64,000 nt of DNA from Brevundimonas fontaquae (GTDB taxonomy: Bacteria; Pseudomonadota; Alphaproteobacteria; Caulobacterales; Caulobacteraceae): contig NZ_CP070968.1 of NCBI RefSeq assembly GCF_017086445.1, positions 2,542,001 to 2,606,000 of the forward strand. The letters run 5' to 3'. Positions 1 to 8,481 of this stretch are shown piece by piece. Each line of letters begins with the position of its first letter. The stretch's first letter is position 1. The translations under genes and the position numbers were made by a program. The notes beneath the pieces were generated by a model, which worked only from the letters and a program-made list of their open reading frames with translations, searched no databases and had not been told where the DNA came from.

Positions 1-1
1 C

Positions 2-469
2 AACTTCTACACCTATTTCAAGGCGGTCGAAGAACCTGTTCTGGCGTTGTGCGAGGTCGCCGCTGCGGATTTTCAGGGGCTGGCGGCGCATTTCCAGGCC
101 GACTGGCCAGGCGACAAGGCCTTCGTCATCGCGCGCGCCTTCATTCTGGACGTGATGGCGATCTGGCGCAGCCACGGTCAGGTGCTGCGTGTCGAACACA
201 TGCTGGCGGACAATGGCGACGCAGCCTTCGTCGAAAGCCGGGTGCGCCGTTTGCGCCGACTACACCTGTCCATCGAACGCCGCGTGGCCCAGGCCCACGC
301 CAGCGGCCTGCATCCAAAGGACTATAATCCGCGGCTGGCCTCCTATCAGATCGCCTCCATCGCCGAATCGACGGCGGCCAGTTTCGATCTGTTGCGGCGG
401 GCCGATACGCCAGAGGCCATTCTGGATACGGCGGCCATCATCATTGTCAAACTGACGACGGGGCGTTAG
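2..469 (+). CDS. TetR/AcrR family regulator, 5'-truncated
   Basis: The reading frame is open from the window edge and ends at TAG 467-469; the N-terminus lies outside. The first visible residues (NFYTYFK followed by EEPVLAL) match the end of the TetR helix-turn-helix, where an aromatic-rich NYF-x-x-K-E-x-L motif is usual. The rest is an all-helical ligand-binding and dimerisation domain typical of TetR proteins. It therefore probably acts as a ligand-responsive repressor. Its target is not visible. It converges on the prepilin peptidase gene with a 4-base overlap. An internal TTG at 47 would cut into the DNA-binding domain and is not a real start. Confidence 0.75.
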   Translation, partial: NFYTYFKAVEEPVLALCEVAAADFQGLAAHFQADWPGDKAFVIARAFILDVMAIWRSHGQVLRVEHMLADNGDAAFVESRVRRLRRLHLSIERRVAQAHASGLHPKDYNPRLASYQIASIAESTAASFDLLRRADTPEAILDTAAIIIVKLTTGR

Positions 470-1230
470 ACGCCCAGCGGCCCATACAGCCAGGTCAGCC
501 AGATGCCGACGGCCAGGAAAACGCCGAACGGCAGCTTCTCCGATCCACTGACGCTGCGCCGGACCACCAGAATGCCGAAAACTAGGCTGAGCCCTACCGC
601 GCAGGCCCACAGCAGCACGCTGGGCAGGCCCATCCAGCCGACCCAGGCCCCTGCCCCTGCGAACAGGAAGGGGTCGCCTCCCCCCAGTCCCTGGCGCTTG
701 CGGACGAGCTGGTACAGCCAACCGACCAGCCAAAGTCCGCCAAAACCGACCGCCGAGCCAATCAGATGGGAAAAGCCGAGGCCCCAGTCCAGAATCAGCG
801 CGACCGTGACGCCTGTAGAGATCAAGGGCAGGGTCAGACTGTCCGGCAGCCAGAAGTGTTCGCCGTCGATGATGGCGATCAGCAACAACTGCCAACCCAG
901 AACGGCCGTGGCGGCGATTATGAATACTGAGGCGGCGCCTGTCGCGCCCCACACCCCGGCCCAGATGCCGACGCCGGCCGAAGCTAACTCGATCAGCGGA
1001 TAACGCGGCGAAATCCGCGTGCGGCATCGCGCACACCGCCCGCGCAAGCCAAGCCAGCTGAAGACCGGCACAAGCTCCCAAGGGCGTAGTGTCTGATCGC
1101 AGCCCCGGCATCGCGAGCGGACGACGACGATGTCCTCGTCGCGCGGCAGGCGAACGCTGACGGCGGCGATGAAACTGCCGACGATCACGCCCAGCCCGCC
1201 CATGACGGCGGCGGCGAGTACAGGATTCAT
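466..1230 (-). CDS. A24 family prepilin peptidase
   Basis: A 254-residue polytopic membrane protein of the type IV prepilin peptidase family (PilD/GspO), which cleaves and N-methylates prepilins and pseudopilins at the inner membrane. The N-terminus has the GSF(I) motif and a four-cysteine zinc site (CRGC, then CARC) in the cytoplasmic loop at about residues 41-70. The first catalytic Asp lies in AIIDGEHFWLPD and the second in GLGGGDPFLFAG. In PilD the second motif is GxGDxKL; here the usual Lys is replaced by Phe/Leu. It lies 33 bases after feoB on the same strand, so it may be read from the feo promoter. No pilin or secretion gene is adjacent. Confidence 0.88.
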   Translation of the reverse strand: MNPVLAAAVMGGLGVIVGSFIAAVSVRLPRDEDIVVVRSRCRGCDQTLRPWELVPVFSWLGLRGRCARCRTRISPRYPLIELASAGVGIWAGVWGATGAASVFIIAATAVLGWQLLLIAIIDGEHFWLPDSLTLPLISTGVTVALILDWGLGFSHLIGSAVGFGGLWLVGWLYQLVRKRQGLGGGDPFLFAGAGAWVGWMGLPSVLLWACAVGLSLVFGILVVRRSVSGSEKLPFGVFLAVGIWLTWLYGPLGV

Positions 1231-1263
1231 CAGGGCGTCTCGAAGGCGGCGAACCCTTCTGGC

Positions 1264-3132
1264 TTAGCCGCCTCCGAGCGCCACCGCCACATGATAGGTC
1301 GCGAAGGACGCCAGATAGGCCAGACCGAACATGTAGCCGATCATGATCCAGGTCCATTTCAGCGAGTTGGTCTCGCGCCGCACCACGCCCAGCGTCGCCA
1401 CGCACTGGGGCGCGAAGATGTACCAGGCCAAGAAGGACAGGGCGGTCGCCAGCGACCAATGCGACGCCAGGGTCGAGGCCAGAAGCCCCGTCGCATTTTC
1501 GGCGTCTGCGATGGCGTAGGTCGTGCCCAGCGCCGCCACCGCGACCTCACGGGCCGCCATGCCGGGGATCAGGGCGATGACCATCTGCCAGTTGAAGCCG
1601 ATGGGGGCGAAGATCGGCTCCAGCGCCCGGCCCAACATGCCGGCGAAGGAATAGTCGATGGCCGGCAGGGTCGCGTTTTCGGGCGGATAGGGGAAGGTCG
1701 CCAGCACCCAAAGGATGATCACGGCCGGCAGGATGATGCGGCCCGCGCGGGTCAGGAAGATCTTGGCCCGGAGCCACAGGTTGAAGCCGACGCTGCGCAG
1801 GTCCGGCGTCTTGTAGGCCGGTAGCTCCATCATGAAGGGCTCGACCGCGCCGCGCCAGAACACCTTGCGGATCAGCAGGGACACGATCAGGGCGCTGACG
1901 ATGCCAGCGGCGTAGAGGCCGAACATCACAAGGCCCTGCAGGTTCGCGAAGCCCCAGACCGTCTCATTGGGAATGAAGGCGGCGATGATCAGCGTATAAA
2001 CCGGGATGCGCGCCGAGCAGGTCATCAGCGGCGCGACCAGGATGGTGGTCAGGCGGTCACGCCGGGAATCGATCACCCGCGCCGCCATGACGCCGGGAAT
2101 GGCGCAGGCGAAACTGGATAGCAGCGGGATGAAGGCCCGGCCGTGAAGCCCCGCCCCGCCCATGATCTTGTCCATCAGGAAGGCCGCGCGGGCCATATAG
2201 CCGAAATCTTCCAGCGCGATGATGAACAGGAACAGGATTAAAATCTGCGGCAGGAACACCAGCACGCTGCCCACACCGGAAATGACCCCGTCCACGACCA
2301 GGCTTTGCAGCAGGCCATCGGGAAGGACATTGGCGACCAAGCCGCCCAACCAGGCGATGCCGGCCTCGATGCCGTCCATCACTGGCGCGGCCCAGCTGAA
2401 CACGGCTTGGAACATCACGAACAGCAGGGCGAACAGGATCAACAGTCCGCCGACTGGATGCAGCAGCACCGAATCGATCCTGCCGGTCAGGGTATCGGGC
2501 CGCTCAGGCGGGCGGACGCAGGCCTTCATGATCCGCTCGGCCTCGCGGGCGGCGGTTCGTAACTCGGCGGCGTCCGGACTGCGCCATTGGCTTTCGGTCA
2601 CGGCGGCGACGGCGGCCTGGTCCTCAATCGCGGCGACCAGATCGTCGATCCCGCGCTTGCGCGTGGCCACGGTGGTGATGATCGGCACGCCCAGTTCGGC
2701 GCGCAGTCGCTCCAAATCGATGCGCAGGCCTTGGCGCTGGGCGATGTCATACATGTTCAACGCCAGAACCATCGGACGCCCGACGGCCTTCAGCTCCAGG
2801 ATCAGGCGCAACACCAGGCGCAGATTGGTGGCGTCGGCGACGCAAACCACCACGTCCGGCGGCGTCTCACCCGCCAGACGCCCCAGAACGGCGTCGCGCG
2901 TGACTTCCTCGTCCGGGCTGCGGGCGCGCAGGGAATAGGTGCCCGGCAGGTCCAGCACCGACATCGTGCGGCCGGACGTGGCGCGGATCAGCCCCTCCTT
3001 CCGCTCCACCGTGACCCCGGCGTAGTTGGCCACCTTCTGGTGGGCGCCGGTCAGGGCGTTGAAGAGGGCCGTCTTGCCGCTGTTGGGATTGCCGACCAAG
3101 GCGACGCGGGCGGTCTTCAGAGCGACGTCCAT
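1264..3132 (-). CDS. feoB: Ferrous iron transporter FeoB
   Basis: A 622-residue FeoB, the inner-membrane Fe(II) transporter with a cytosolic G domain. Visible G motifs are G1 GNPNSGKT (residues 14-21), the G2 Thr in YAGVTVE (about 41), G3 DLPG (61-64) and G4-like NMYD. The remaining two thirds form the polytopic Gate/core region, including PLMTCSARIPVY, a hallmark of FeoB. The protein is shorter than E. coli FeoB (about 770) but such compact forms are common. The ATG overlaps the feoA stop by one base (TGATG), so translation is probably coupled. No FeoC is present. A Fur-like site lies upstream of feoA. Confidence 0.96.
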   Translation of the reverse strand: MDVALKTARVALVGNPNSGKTALFNALTGAHQKVANYAGVTVERKEGLIRATSGRTMSVLDLPGTYSLRARSPDEEVTRDAVLGRLAGETPPDVVVCVADATNLRLVLRLILELKAVGRPMVLALNMYDIAQRQGLRIDLERLRAELGVPIITTVATRKRGIDDLVAAIEDQAAVAAVTESQWRSPDAAELRTAAREAERIMKACVRPPERPDTLTGRIDSVLLHPVGGLLILFALLFVMFQAVFSWAAPVMDGIEAGIAWLGGLVANVLPDGLLQSLVVDGVISGVGSVLVFLPQILILFLFIIALEDFGYMARAAFLMDKIMGGAGLHGRAFIPLLSSFACAIPGVMAARVIDSRRDRLTTILVAPLMTCSARIPVYTLIIAAFIPNETVWGFANLQGLVMFGLYAAGIVSALIVSLLIRKVFWRGAVEPFMMELPAYKTPDLRSVGFNLWLRAKIFLTRAGRIILPAVIILWVLATFPYPPENATLPAIDYSFAGMLGRALEPIFAPIGFNWQMVIALIPGMAAREVAVAALGTTYAIADAENATGLLASTLASHWSLATALSFLAWYIFAPQCVATLGVVRRETNSLKWTWIMIGYMFGLAYLASFATYHVAVALGGG

Positions 3133-3398
3133 CAGGCGACGTCCAGCTTGATTGTAAGGCTCTCGGCCTCATGCCGACGCAGAGCCACGCGCATGTCGTC
3201 CACCTTCATGGCGATGGGGTCGCGCCCGAACAGCCCTTCGTGCAGCAGTTCGATCTGTGCGCCCTCGACGAAGCCCAACTCCAGCAGGCGGCGCTCCAAC
3301 TCCACGGTCTCGCCTTGGTGATGACAATGGGCGCCCACCTGGACGATGACGCCCCGATCGCCGCGTCGGGCCTGGCTCAGCTTTATGGTGTCGGTCAA
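3132..3398 (-). CDS. feoA: FeoA family ferrous iron transport protein
   Basis: An 88-residue SH3-like FeoA domain protein, a small cytosolic partner of FeoB. The central block LERRLLELGFVEGAQIELL is the typical FeoA signature. The start is TTG at 3398; no strong ribosome binding site is seen and no ATG is available, so the exact N-terminus is uncertain by a few residues. It is the first gene of the feoA-feoB-prepilin peptidase unit and is divergent from the cytochrome c gene across 153 bases that contain a Fur-like box. Confidence 0.9.
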   Translation of the reverse strand: MTDTIKLSQARRGDRGVIVQVGAHCHHQGETVELERRLLELGFVEGAQIELLHEGLFGRDPIAMKVDDMRVALRRHEAESLTIKLDVA

Positions 3399-3448
3399 AG
3401 TCTACGCTCGCACGGGCGAGGCCGCTCCCCAGCGGCTCCGCGTTTCTT

Positions 3449-3463
3449 TGACAGTGATTATCA
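3449..3463 (-). promoter_or_regulatory. Candidate Fur box upstream of feoAB
   Basis: Read on the minus strand the site is TGATAATCACTGTCA. It matches the 15-base Fur 7-1-7 consensus TGATAATNATTATCA at 12 positions (11 of the 14 defined ones plus the free centre). It lies about 51 bases upstream of the feoA start, where a repressor of the feo promoter would be expected. Control of feoAB by Fur is well known in proteobacteria; binding here is inference from the motif only. Confidence 0.5.
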
Positions 3464-3551
3464 GGTGCGAGGGGGCTCCGTCCAGCAGGACAGCTTGACC
3501 AATTGCCACGCCGATGCGTTGCGGTATCAAAAAGGCAAACAGGAAGCCGCC

Positions 3552-4055
3552 ATGACACGCCACGCCCTCGTCGCCCCCCTTCTTCTGGCCCCGCTTTTGA
3601 CCCTGGCCGCCTGTGGTCAGGGCGGGTCGTCCGCAACCACGCCTGCCGCGCCAGTTCACGTGCTGACGGATGCGGAAAAGGCGACCCTGTTGGCCTCCCT
3701 GCCCGCCCCCTACAATGCGGGCGATCTCGAGAACGGGCGTCGGGCGTTTGCGCGCTGTCGCGCCTGCCACACCATCGGCGAAGGCGGTCCAGACATGGCG
3801 GGGCCAAACCTGTACGGCGTGTTCGGCCGCAAGGCGGGAGATCGTCCGCGCTATAACTATTCCAACGCCATGCGCACGGCGAACTTCACCTGGGACGCCG
3901 AGAAGCTGGACCACTGGCTGGAAAACCCGCGCACCTTCCTGCCCGGCAACAAGATGACCTTCCCTGGTCTGCCCGACGCTACGGATCGCCGCGACGTCAT
4001 CGCCTTCCTGAAGGTGGAGACGGGCTACAAGCCGGAGCCTGCGCCCGCCTCCTGA
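3552..4055 (+). CDS. Class I cytochrome c, predicted lipoprotein
   Basis: A 167-residue c-type cytochrome. The N-terminus is a signal peptide ending in a lipobox (LTLAAC, Cys21), so the protein is probably lipid-anchored in the periplasm. The heme site is CRACH (Cys69, Cys72, His73) followed by GPNLYGVFGRKAG, typical of cytochrome c2/c550-like proteins; Met135 in KMTFPG is the likely sixth ligand. The open frame runs back to 3171 but ATG 3552 is preferred: it follows AGGAAG and begins the signal peptide. It is divergent from feoA and converges on the RND pump gene. Its electron-transfer partner cannot be told from context. Confidence 0.9.
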   Translation: MTRHALVAPLLLAPLLTLAACGQGGSSATTPAAPVHVLTDAEKATLLASLPAPYNAGDLENGRRAFARCRACHTIGEGGPDMAGPNLYGVFGRKAGDRPRYNYSNAMRTANFTWDAEKLDHWLENPRTFLPGNKMTFPGLPDATDRRDVIAFLKVETGYKPEPAPAS

Positions 4056-4059
4056 TCCG

Positions 4060-7000
4060 TCAGGCCTCGGGCAGTTCCTTGGGGCCGCCTTCGCGCAGTT
4101 CCTGGGCTTCCCACTCCTCGATCTTGCGGGCGGTCCATTCCGGCGACTTGGTGAAGCGCGCCAGGACGCCATAGATCACCGGCACCACGAACAAGGTCAG
4201 GACGGTGGCGAAGATGGCGCCGGTGAAGATCACCACGCCGATCGTCTGACGGCTGCCGGCGCCTGCGCCTTGCCACAGCACCAGCGGCAGGGCGCCAAAG
4301 GCGGTTGCGATCGAGGTCATGATGATCGGACGCAGACGCAAGGACGACGACTCGATGATCGCCTCACGGATCGAGCGCCCCTGGTCGCGCAGCTGATTGG
4401 CGAACTCCACGATCAGAATGCCGTTCTTGGCCGCCACGCCGATCAGGATGATCAGGCCGATCTGGCTGTAGATGTTCAGGCTGGAGCCCGCCATCAGCAG
4501 GCCGAACAGACCGCCCGCCGCCGCCAGCGGCACCGTCAGCATGATGACCGCCGGAGTGATCCAGCTTTCGAACTGGGCCGCCAGAACCAGGAAGACCAGC
4601 AACAGCGCCAGACCGAAGGCCGCGAACACCGCCCCGCCCGCTTCCTGCTGATCGCGCGCCGCCCCGCCCCACTGAGTGACGACGGCCCCTTGCGGCTGCT
4701 TCGCCGCCTCGGCGTTCAGGAACTGAATCGCGTCGTCGATCGTGGTGCCGGGGTTAAGGTCTGCCTGGAGGGAGATCGCGCGCTGACGATCCAGGCGGCG
4801 ACGGTCCGGCGTGTCGCCGCTGGTCTTGGTCGTGACCACGGACGACAGCGGCACCAGTTGGCCGCCCCCGGTCGCGACATACAGGGCTTCTAGGTCGGCG
4901 ACCTCGCGACGATTGTCGCGCTCGGTCTGCAGGATGACATCATATTCTTGACCACCCTTGATGTAGGTCGTGGCGCGGCGAGAGCCAAACATGGTCTCCA
5001 GCGTGCGACCGATCGACTGGGATGAAACGCCCAGCGCGGCGGCTTTCTGCGGATCGACATCGACCAGCAGACGCGGTGAGTTCGGCTCATAGTTCAGGCG
5101 TGGACGCGAGAAGCCGGGATTGGCCTGGGCCGCAGCCAGCATAGGCTGGAGCCAGGCGTAGATCTGCTGATAGTCGCTGCCGGTCGCGATGAGCTCGATG
5201 GAGTTGGAGTTGCCGCCGCCGCGCTGGAAGGCGCCGGGCGTCGAAGCGTTGACCTGGGCGCCCGTCTGGCCGCGCAGCTTGCCGTTCAGTTCCTGAGCGA
5301 TCTCGGCCGCCGAACGGTCGCGCTTGGACCAGTCGGCAAGCGTGAGGACCGCGTTGCCGGAGTTGAAACCGCTGCCGCCGAAGCCAGGCGCGGACACCAG
5401 ATAGCTGTCGGCCTCGCCGCTGGTCTTGTATTCGGCCAGCAGAGGTTCCAGCCCCAGCATGATCTTGCGGGTGTAGTCGAAGCCCGCGCCTTCGGGCCCG
5501 GCAACGCGCACCGTGACCCGGCCGCGATCCTCATCCGGTACCAGTTCGTTGGGCAGGGTCAGGAAGATGCCGCCCGCCCCCGCTGCGACCAGCAGGATCA
5601 GGGCGCCGACGCCGATCACCGCGATGCGACGGCCCAACAGCATGTCCAGCGATCTGCCATAGGACGACTTCAGCCGATCCATGCCCCAGTCGACCTTGCG
5701 CGCCACCCAGCCGCCACCATGGGCGGGTCGCAGGATCTTGGAGGCCAGCATCGGCGACAGGCTGAGGGCCAGAAAGGCGGAGAAGGCCACGGCCGCCGCG
5801 ATCGCTGCGGCCAGTTCGACGAACAGACGTCCGACATAGCCCGGCAGGAACAGCAGCGGCGCAAACACGGACAAGAGGACGATGGTGGTGGCCACGACCG
5901 CGAAGAAGACCTGGCGCGCGCCGCGTTCGGCGGCGACCAGAGGCGGCTCTCCCAGATCCAGCCGACGTTGGATGTTCTCAACCACCACGATGGCGTCATC
6001 GACCACCAGGCCGATGGCCAGCACCAGGGCCAGCAGGGTCAGAAGGTTCAGCGAAAAGCCCAGCGGGGCCAGGACGATGAAGGTCGCCAGCAGACAGATC
6101 GGCGCCACGATGGACGGAATCAGCGCGGCCCGCAGACTGCCAAGGAAGATGAAATTGACTAGAGCCACCAGCGCCATGGAGATGCCGATGGTAATCCAGA
6201 CTTCGTCAATCGCGTGCGAGGTGAAGACCGAGTTGTCGGATCCGACCTCGATGGTCACGCCCGGCGGCAGGGTCGGCCGGATTTCCTCGATCATCTTGTG
6301 GACGCCGTCCGAGATGGCGAGGTCGTTCGACTGCGCCTGACGTGTCACGGCCAGGCCGATCTGATCCATGCCGTTGCCGCGGAACAGACGCCGGTCTTCT
6401 TCCGGCGCTTCCTCCACGCGTGCGATGTCGCCAAGGCGCGTCACATAAGTCGGCTGCCCCTGGATGATGGCTGAAGAGCCGCTGCCTGTCCCCGTGGCGA
6501 CAGTCGCTGAGGCCGAGGCTGAGCCTCGCGTCCCGATGGGCAGTTGGCGGAAGTCTTCCGGCAGGGCGTAGGTACGCGCCACGCGGACGGTGTAATTCTT
6601 GTCCGTCGACTCCAGCGAGCCGGCGGGAAGCTCGACGTTCTGGCTCGTCAGGGCCGTCTCGACGTCGTTGACCGTCAGGCCCCGCGCCGCCATGGCGGCG
6701 GAATCCAGCCAGATGCGCATTGAGTAGCGCTGCTCGCCATAGATGTTGACCTGGGCCACGCCGGGCACCGTCGCCATCCGGTCGATCAGATAGCGGTCGG
6801 CGTAATCGGTCAGCTGAAGCCGGTTCATGCTGGTCGAGCGCAGGAAGACGATGATGATCGGCTGGCTGTCGGAATCGGCCTTGGCCACCTCGGGTGGATC
6901 TGCCTGATCGGGCAAACGCCCAACCACGCGGCTGACGCGGTCGCGCACGTCGTTGGCGGCGTCGTCGATATTGCGGTCCAGCGAGAACTCGATGTTTACG

Positions 7001-7269
7001 TTGGAGCGTCCGTCGCGGCTGGTCGAGTTGATGCGTTCGACACCCTGGATGCCGGCGATCTGCTGCTCCACCGGCTCGGTGATGCGGCTCTCGATCACCT
7101 CGGCCGATGCGCCGGCGTAGGTGGTGTTGACCGAGACGATCGGCGGATCGACGTCCGGCAGTTCACGCACGGGCAGAAAGAAGAAGGCCGCCGCGCCGAT
7201 CACGCACAGCACGATGGCCGCGACGGCCGCGAAGACGGGCCGCCGGACCGAAACGTCGGACAGCATCAT
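4060..7269 (-). CDS. RND efflux pump permease (HAE1 family)
   Basis: A 1069-residue inner-membrane RND transporter of the AcrB/MexB type, a proton-driven trimeric drug exporter. It begins with MMLSDVSVRRPVFAAV, characteristic of the family, and has the two large periplasmic loops and 12 membrane helices expected. The proton-relay Asp pair is in GLVVDDAIVVVENI (about 413-414). A Gly/Ser/Thr/Ala-rich insertion near residues 245-265 (GSASASATVATGTGSGSS) is unusual. Its start overlaps the stop of the adaptor gene by 4 bases (ATGA), so the pair is translated together. No outer-membrane factor gene is present; it may use a TolC elsewhere. Substrates are unknown. Confidence 0.95.
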   Translation of the reverse strand: MMLSDVSVRRPVFAAVAAIVLCVIGAAAFFFLPVRELPDVDPPIVSVNTTYAGASAEVIESRITEPVEQQIAGIQGVERINSTSRDGRSNVNIEFSLDRNIDDAANDVRDRVSRVVGRLPDQADPPEVAKADSDSQPIIIVFLRSTSMNRLQLTDYADRYLIDRMATVPGVAQVNIYGEQRYSMRIWLDSAAMAARGLTVNDVETALTSQNVELPAGSLESTDKNYTVRVARTYALPEDFRQLPIGTRGSASASATVATGTGSGSSAIIQGQPTYVTRLGDIARVEEAPEEDRRLFRGNGMDQIGLAVTRQAQSNDLAISDGVHKMIEEIRPTLPPGVTIEVGSDNSVFTSHAIDEVWITIGISMALVALVNFIFLGSLRAALIPSIVAPICLLATFIVLAPLGFSLNLLTLLALVLAIGLVVDDAIVVVENIQRRLDLGEPPLVAAERGARQVFFAVVATTIVLLSVFAPLLFLPGYVGRLFVELAAAIAAAVAFSAFLALSLSPMLASKILRPAHGGGWVARKVDWGMDRLKSSYGRSLDMLLGRRIAVIGVGALILLVAAGAGGIFLTLPNELVPDEDRGRVTVRVAGPEGAGFDYTRKIMLGLEPLLAEYKTSGEADSYLVSAPGFGGSGFNSGNAVLTLADWSKRDRSAAEIAQELNGKLRGQTGAQVNASTPGAFQRGGGNSNSIELIATGSDYQQIYAWLQPMLAAAQANPGFSRPRLNYEPNSPRLLVDVDPQKAAALGVSSQSIGRTLETMFGSRRATTYIKGGQEYDVILQTERDNRREVADLEALYVATGGGQLVPLSSVVTTKTSGDTPDRRRLDRQRAISLQADLNPGTTIDDAIQFLNAEAAKQPQGAVVTQWGGAARDQQEAGGAVFAAFGLALLLVFLVLAAQFESWITPAVIMLTVPLAAAGGLFGLLMAGSSLNIYSQIGLIILIGVAAKNGILIVEFANQLRDQGRSIREAIIESSSLRLRPIIMTSIATAFGALPLVLWQGAGAGSRQTIGVVIFTGAIFATVLTLFVVPVIYGVLARFTKSPEWTARKIEEWEAQELREGGPKELPEA

Positions 7270-8369
7270 TTGGCGGCGCCCGACTTGCGACCCTGGCCGC
7301 CCACGCTGACCGGGGCGCCCGGCTGAATACGGTTCAGGCCCGATCCGACGATGCGGTCACCGACCTCGATGCCGGAAAGGATTTCGACGAAGCCGTTCTC
7401 GACGGCACCGGCTTCGACCTCCACCCGCTGCGCGGTGGAGCCGTTCTGGCCGGGCGCGATGCGATAGACGAAGGCGCCGGCGCCTTCGTATTGCACGGCC
7501 GACTCAGGCACGGCGGCGCTCTGACGCTGGCCCTGCTGCACCGCCACACGCATCAGCATGCCGGGACGGATGCGACCGCCGGGGTTGGGGAACTCCGCGC
7601 GCGCCGTCGCGGCGCGGGTCGTTTCGTTGACGCGCGTGTCGATCAGCGCGATCCGCCCCGTGAACGGCTCGTCGCCATAGGCGTCTGCCGTCGCGGTCAG
7701 CTGGGCGCCGGGACGCAGAAGGTTCAGATAGCGCTCAGGGAGGGGGAAATCGACGCGGATCGTCGAGGTGTCGTCCAGCGTCGTGATCACCGCGCCCGGG
7801 TTGATCAGCGTGCCGGGTGTCACCGTCGTCAGACCGACACGGCCGGAGAAGGGCGCCCGGATCACTCGGTCGCCCCGACGCGCCTGGGCCGCCTGCAACG
7901 ACGCCCGCGCGGTTTCCAACCCGGTCTCGGCCTGTTCCAGCATGACCTGGGGCGCGACGCCCCGGTCGGCCAGGGCCTTGTAGCGATCGTATTCCCGCTG
8001 GGCCTGATTGACGTTGGCGCGAGCCTCGATAATGGCCGCGTCTTCTTCGCGCGCCTGAAGCTCCACCAGAGGCGCGCCGGCCGAGACGTACTGGCCGTCC
8101 GCGAACAGGACGCGGGTGATCAGTTCGGTGGTCGAAGAGGTGACGTTCACCGACCGCTCGCCGCGCGCCACGCCCAAAACGCGAATCTGATCCGAGAAGG
8201 GTCGCTGCGCCACGACGGCTTCGGACACCTGCTGCGCCCCCCGTCCGCGACCGCCCCCCGGCCCTGCCGCCTTCTTTTCATCTCCGGCGGAGACTTTGAC
8301 GATAGCGGCGACGACCATCAGGGCAAGCAGGACGGCGGCGGCAACGAGGAAGAAGTGACGTTTGATCAC
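7266..8369 (-). CDS. RND efflux periplasmic adaptor subunit
   Basis: A 367-residue membrane fusion protein, which links the RND permease to an outer-membrane channel. It has an N-terminal membrane anchor (residues about 5-27), then the split biotinyl-lipoyl halves (VNVTSSTTELITRVLFADGQYVSAGAPL and RAPFSGRVGLTTVTPGTLINPG) flanking a coiled-coil hairpin (about 100-160), followed by the beta-barrel and membrane-proximal domains. A GGGRGRG linker follows the anchor. It is the first gene of the two-gene pump operon. Two inverted repeats lie 34-77 bases upstream and probably bind a repressor. Confidence 0.95.
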   Translation of the reverse strand: MIKRHFFLVAAAVLLALMVVAAIVKVSAGDEKKAAGPGGGRGRGAQQVSEAVVAQRPFSDQIRVLGVARGERSVNVTSSTTELITRVLFADGQYVSAGAPLVELQAREEDAAIIEARANVNQAQREYDRYKALADRGVAPQVMLEQAETGLETARASLQAAQARRGDRVIRAPFSGRVGLTTVTPGTLINPGAVITTLDDTSTIRVDFPLPERYLNLLRPGAQLTATADAYGDEPFTGRIALIDTRVNETTRAATARAEFPNPGGRIRPGMLMRVAVQQGQRQSAAVPESAVQYEGAGAFVYRIAPGQNGSTAQRVEVEAGAVENGFVEILSGIEVGDRIVGSGLNRIQPGAPVSVGGQGRKSGAAK

Positions 8370-8402
8370 GCGGGGGTCTCTCGGTCAGGGGGACGCCGCA
8401 TG

Positions 8403-8446
8403 CATTACCGGGTAATGAAGTGCGCGCAATGTTACGTATCAGTAAC
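8403..8446 (-). promoter_or_regulatory. Two inverted-repeat operators upstream of the RND pump
   Basis: Two separate dyads lie in the pump promoter region. The first, 8403-8417, is CATTACC-G-GGTAATG with perfect 7-base arms. The second, 8431-8446, is GTTAC-GTATCA-GTAAC with perfect 5-base arms. Such dyads upstream of RND operons are normally bound by TetR-type (or sometimes MarR-type) repressors. No regulator gene is adjacent; the nearest TetR gene is the partial one at the left edge, 8 kb away. The binding protein is therefore unknown. Confidence 0.5.
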
Positions 8447-8481
8447 GTGCCGGGTGACATTTTCCGTCGCGGAAATCTTCT

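Noticed and set aside
260..1459. 399-codon open frame on the minus strand overlapping the prepilin peptidase
   Set aside because: It is a different frame over the peptidase, feoB and regulator ends and has no recognisable domain.
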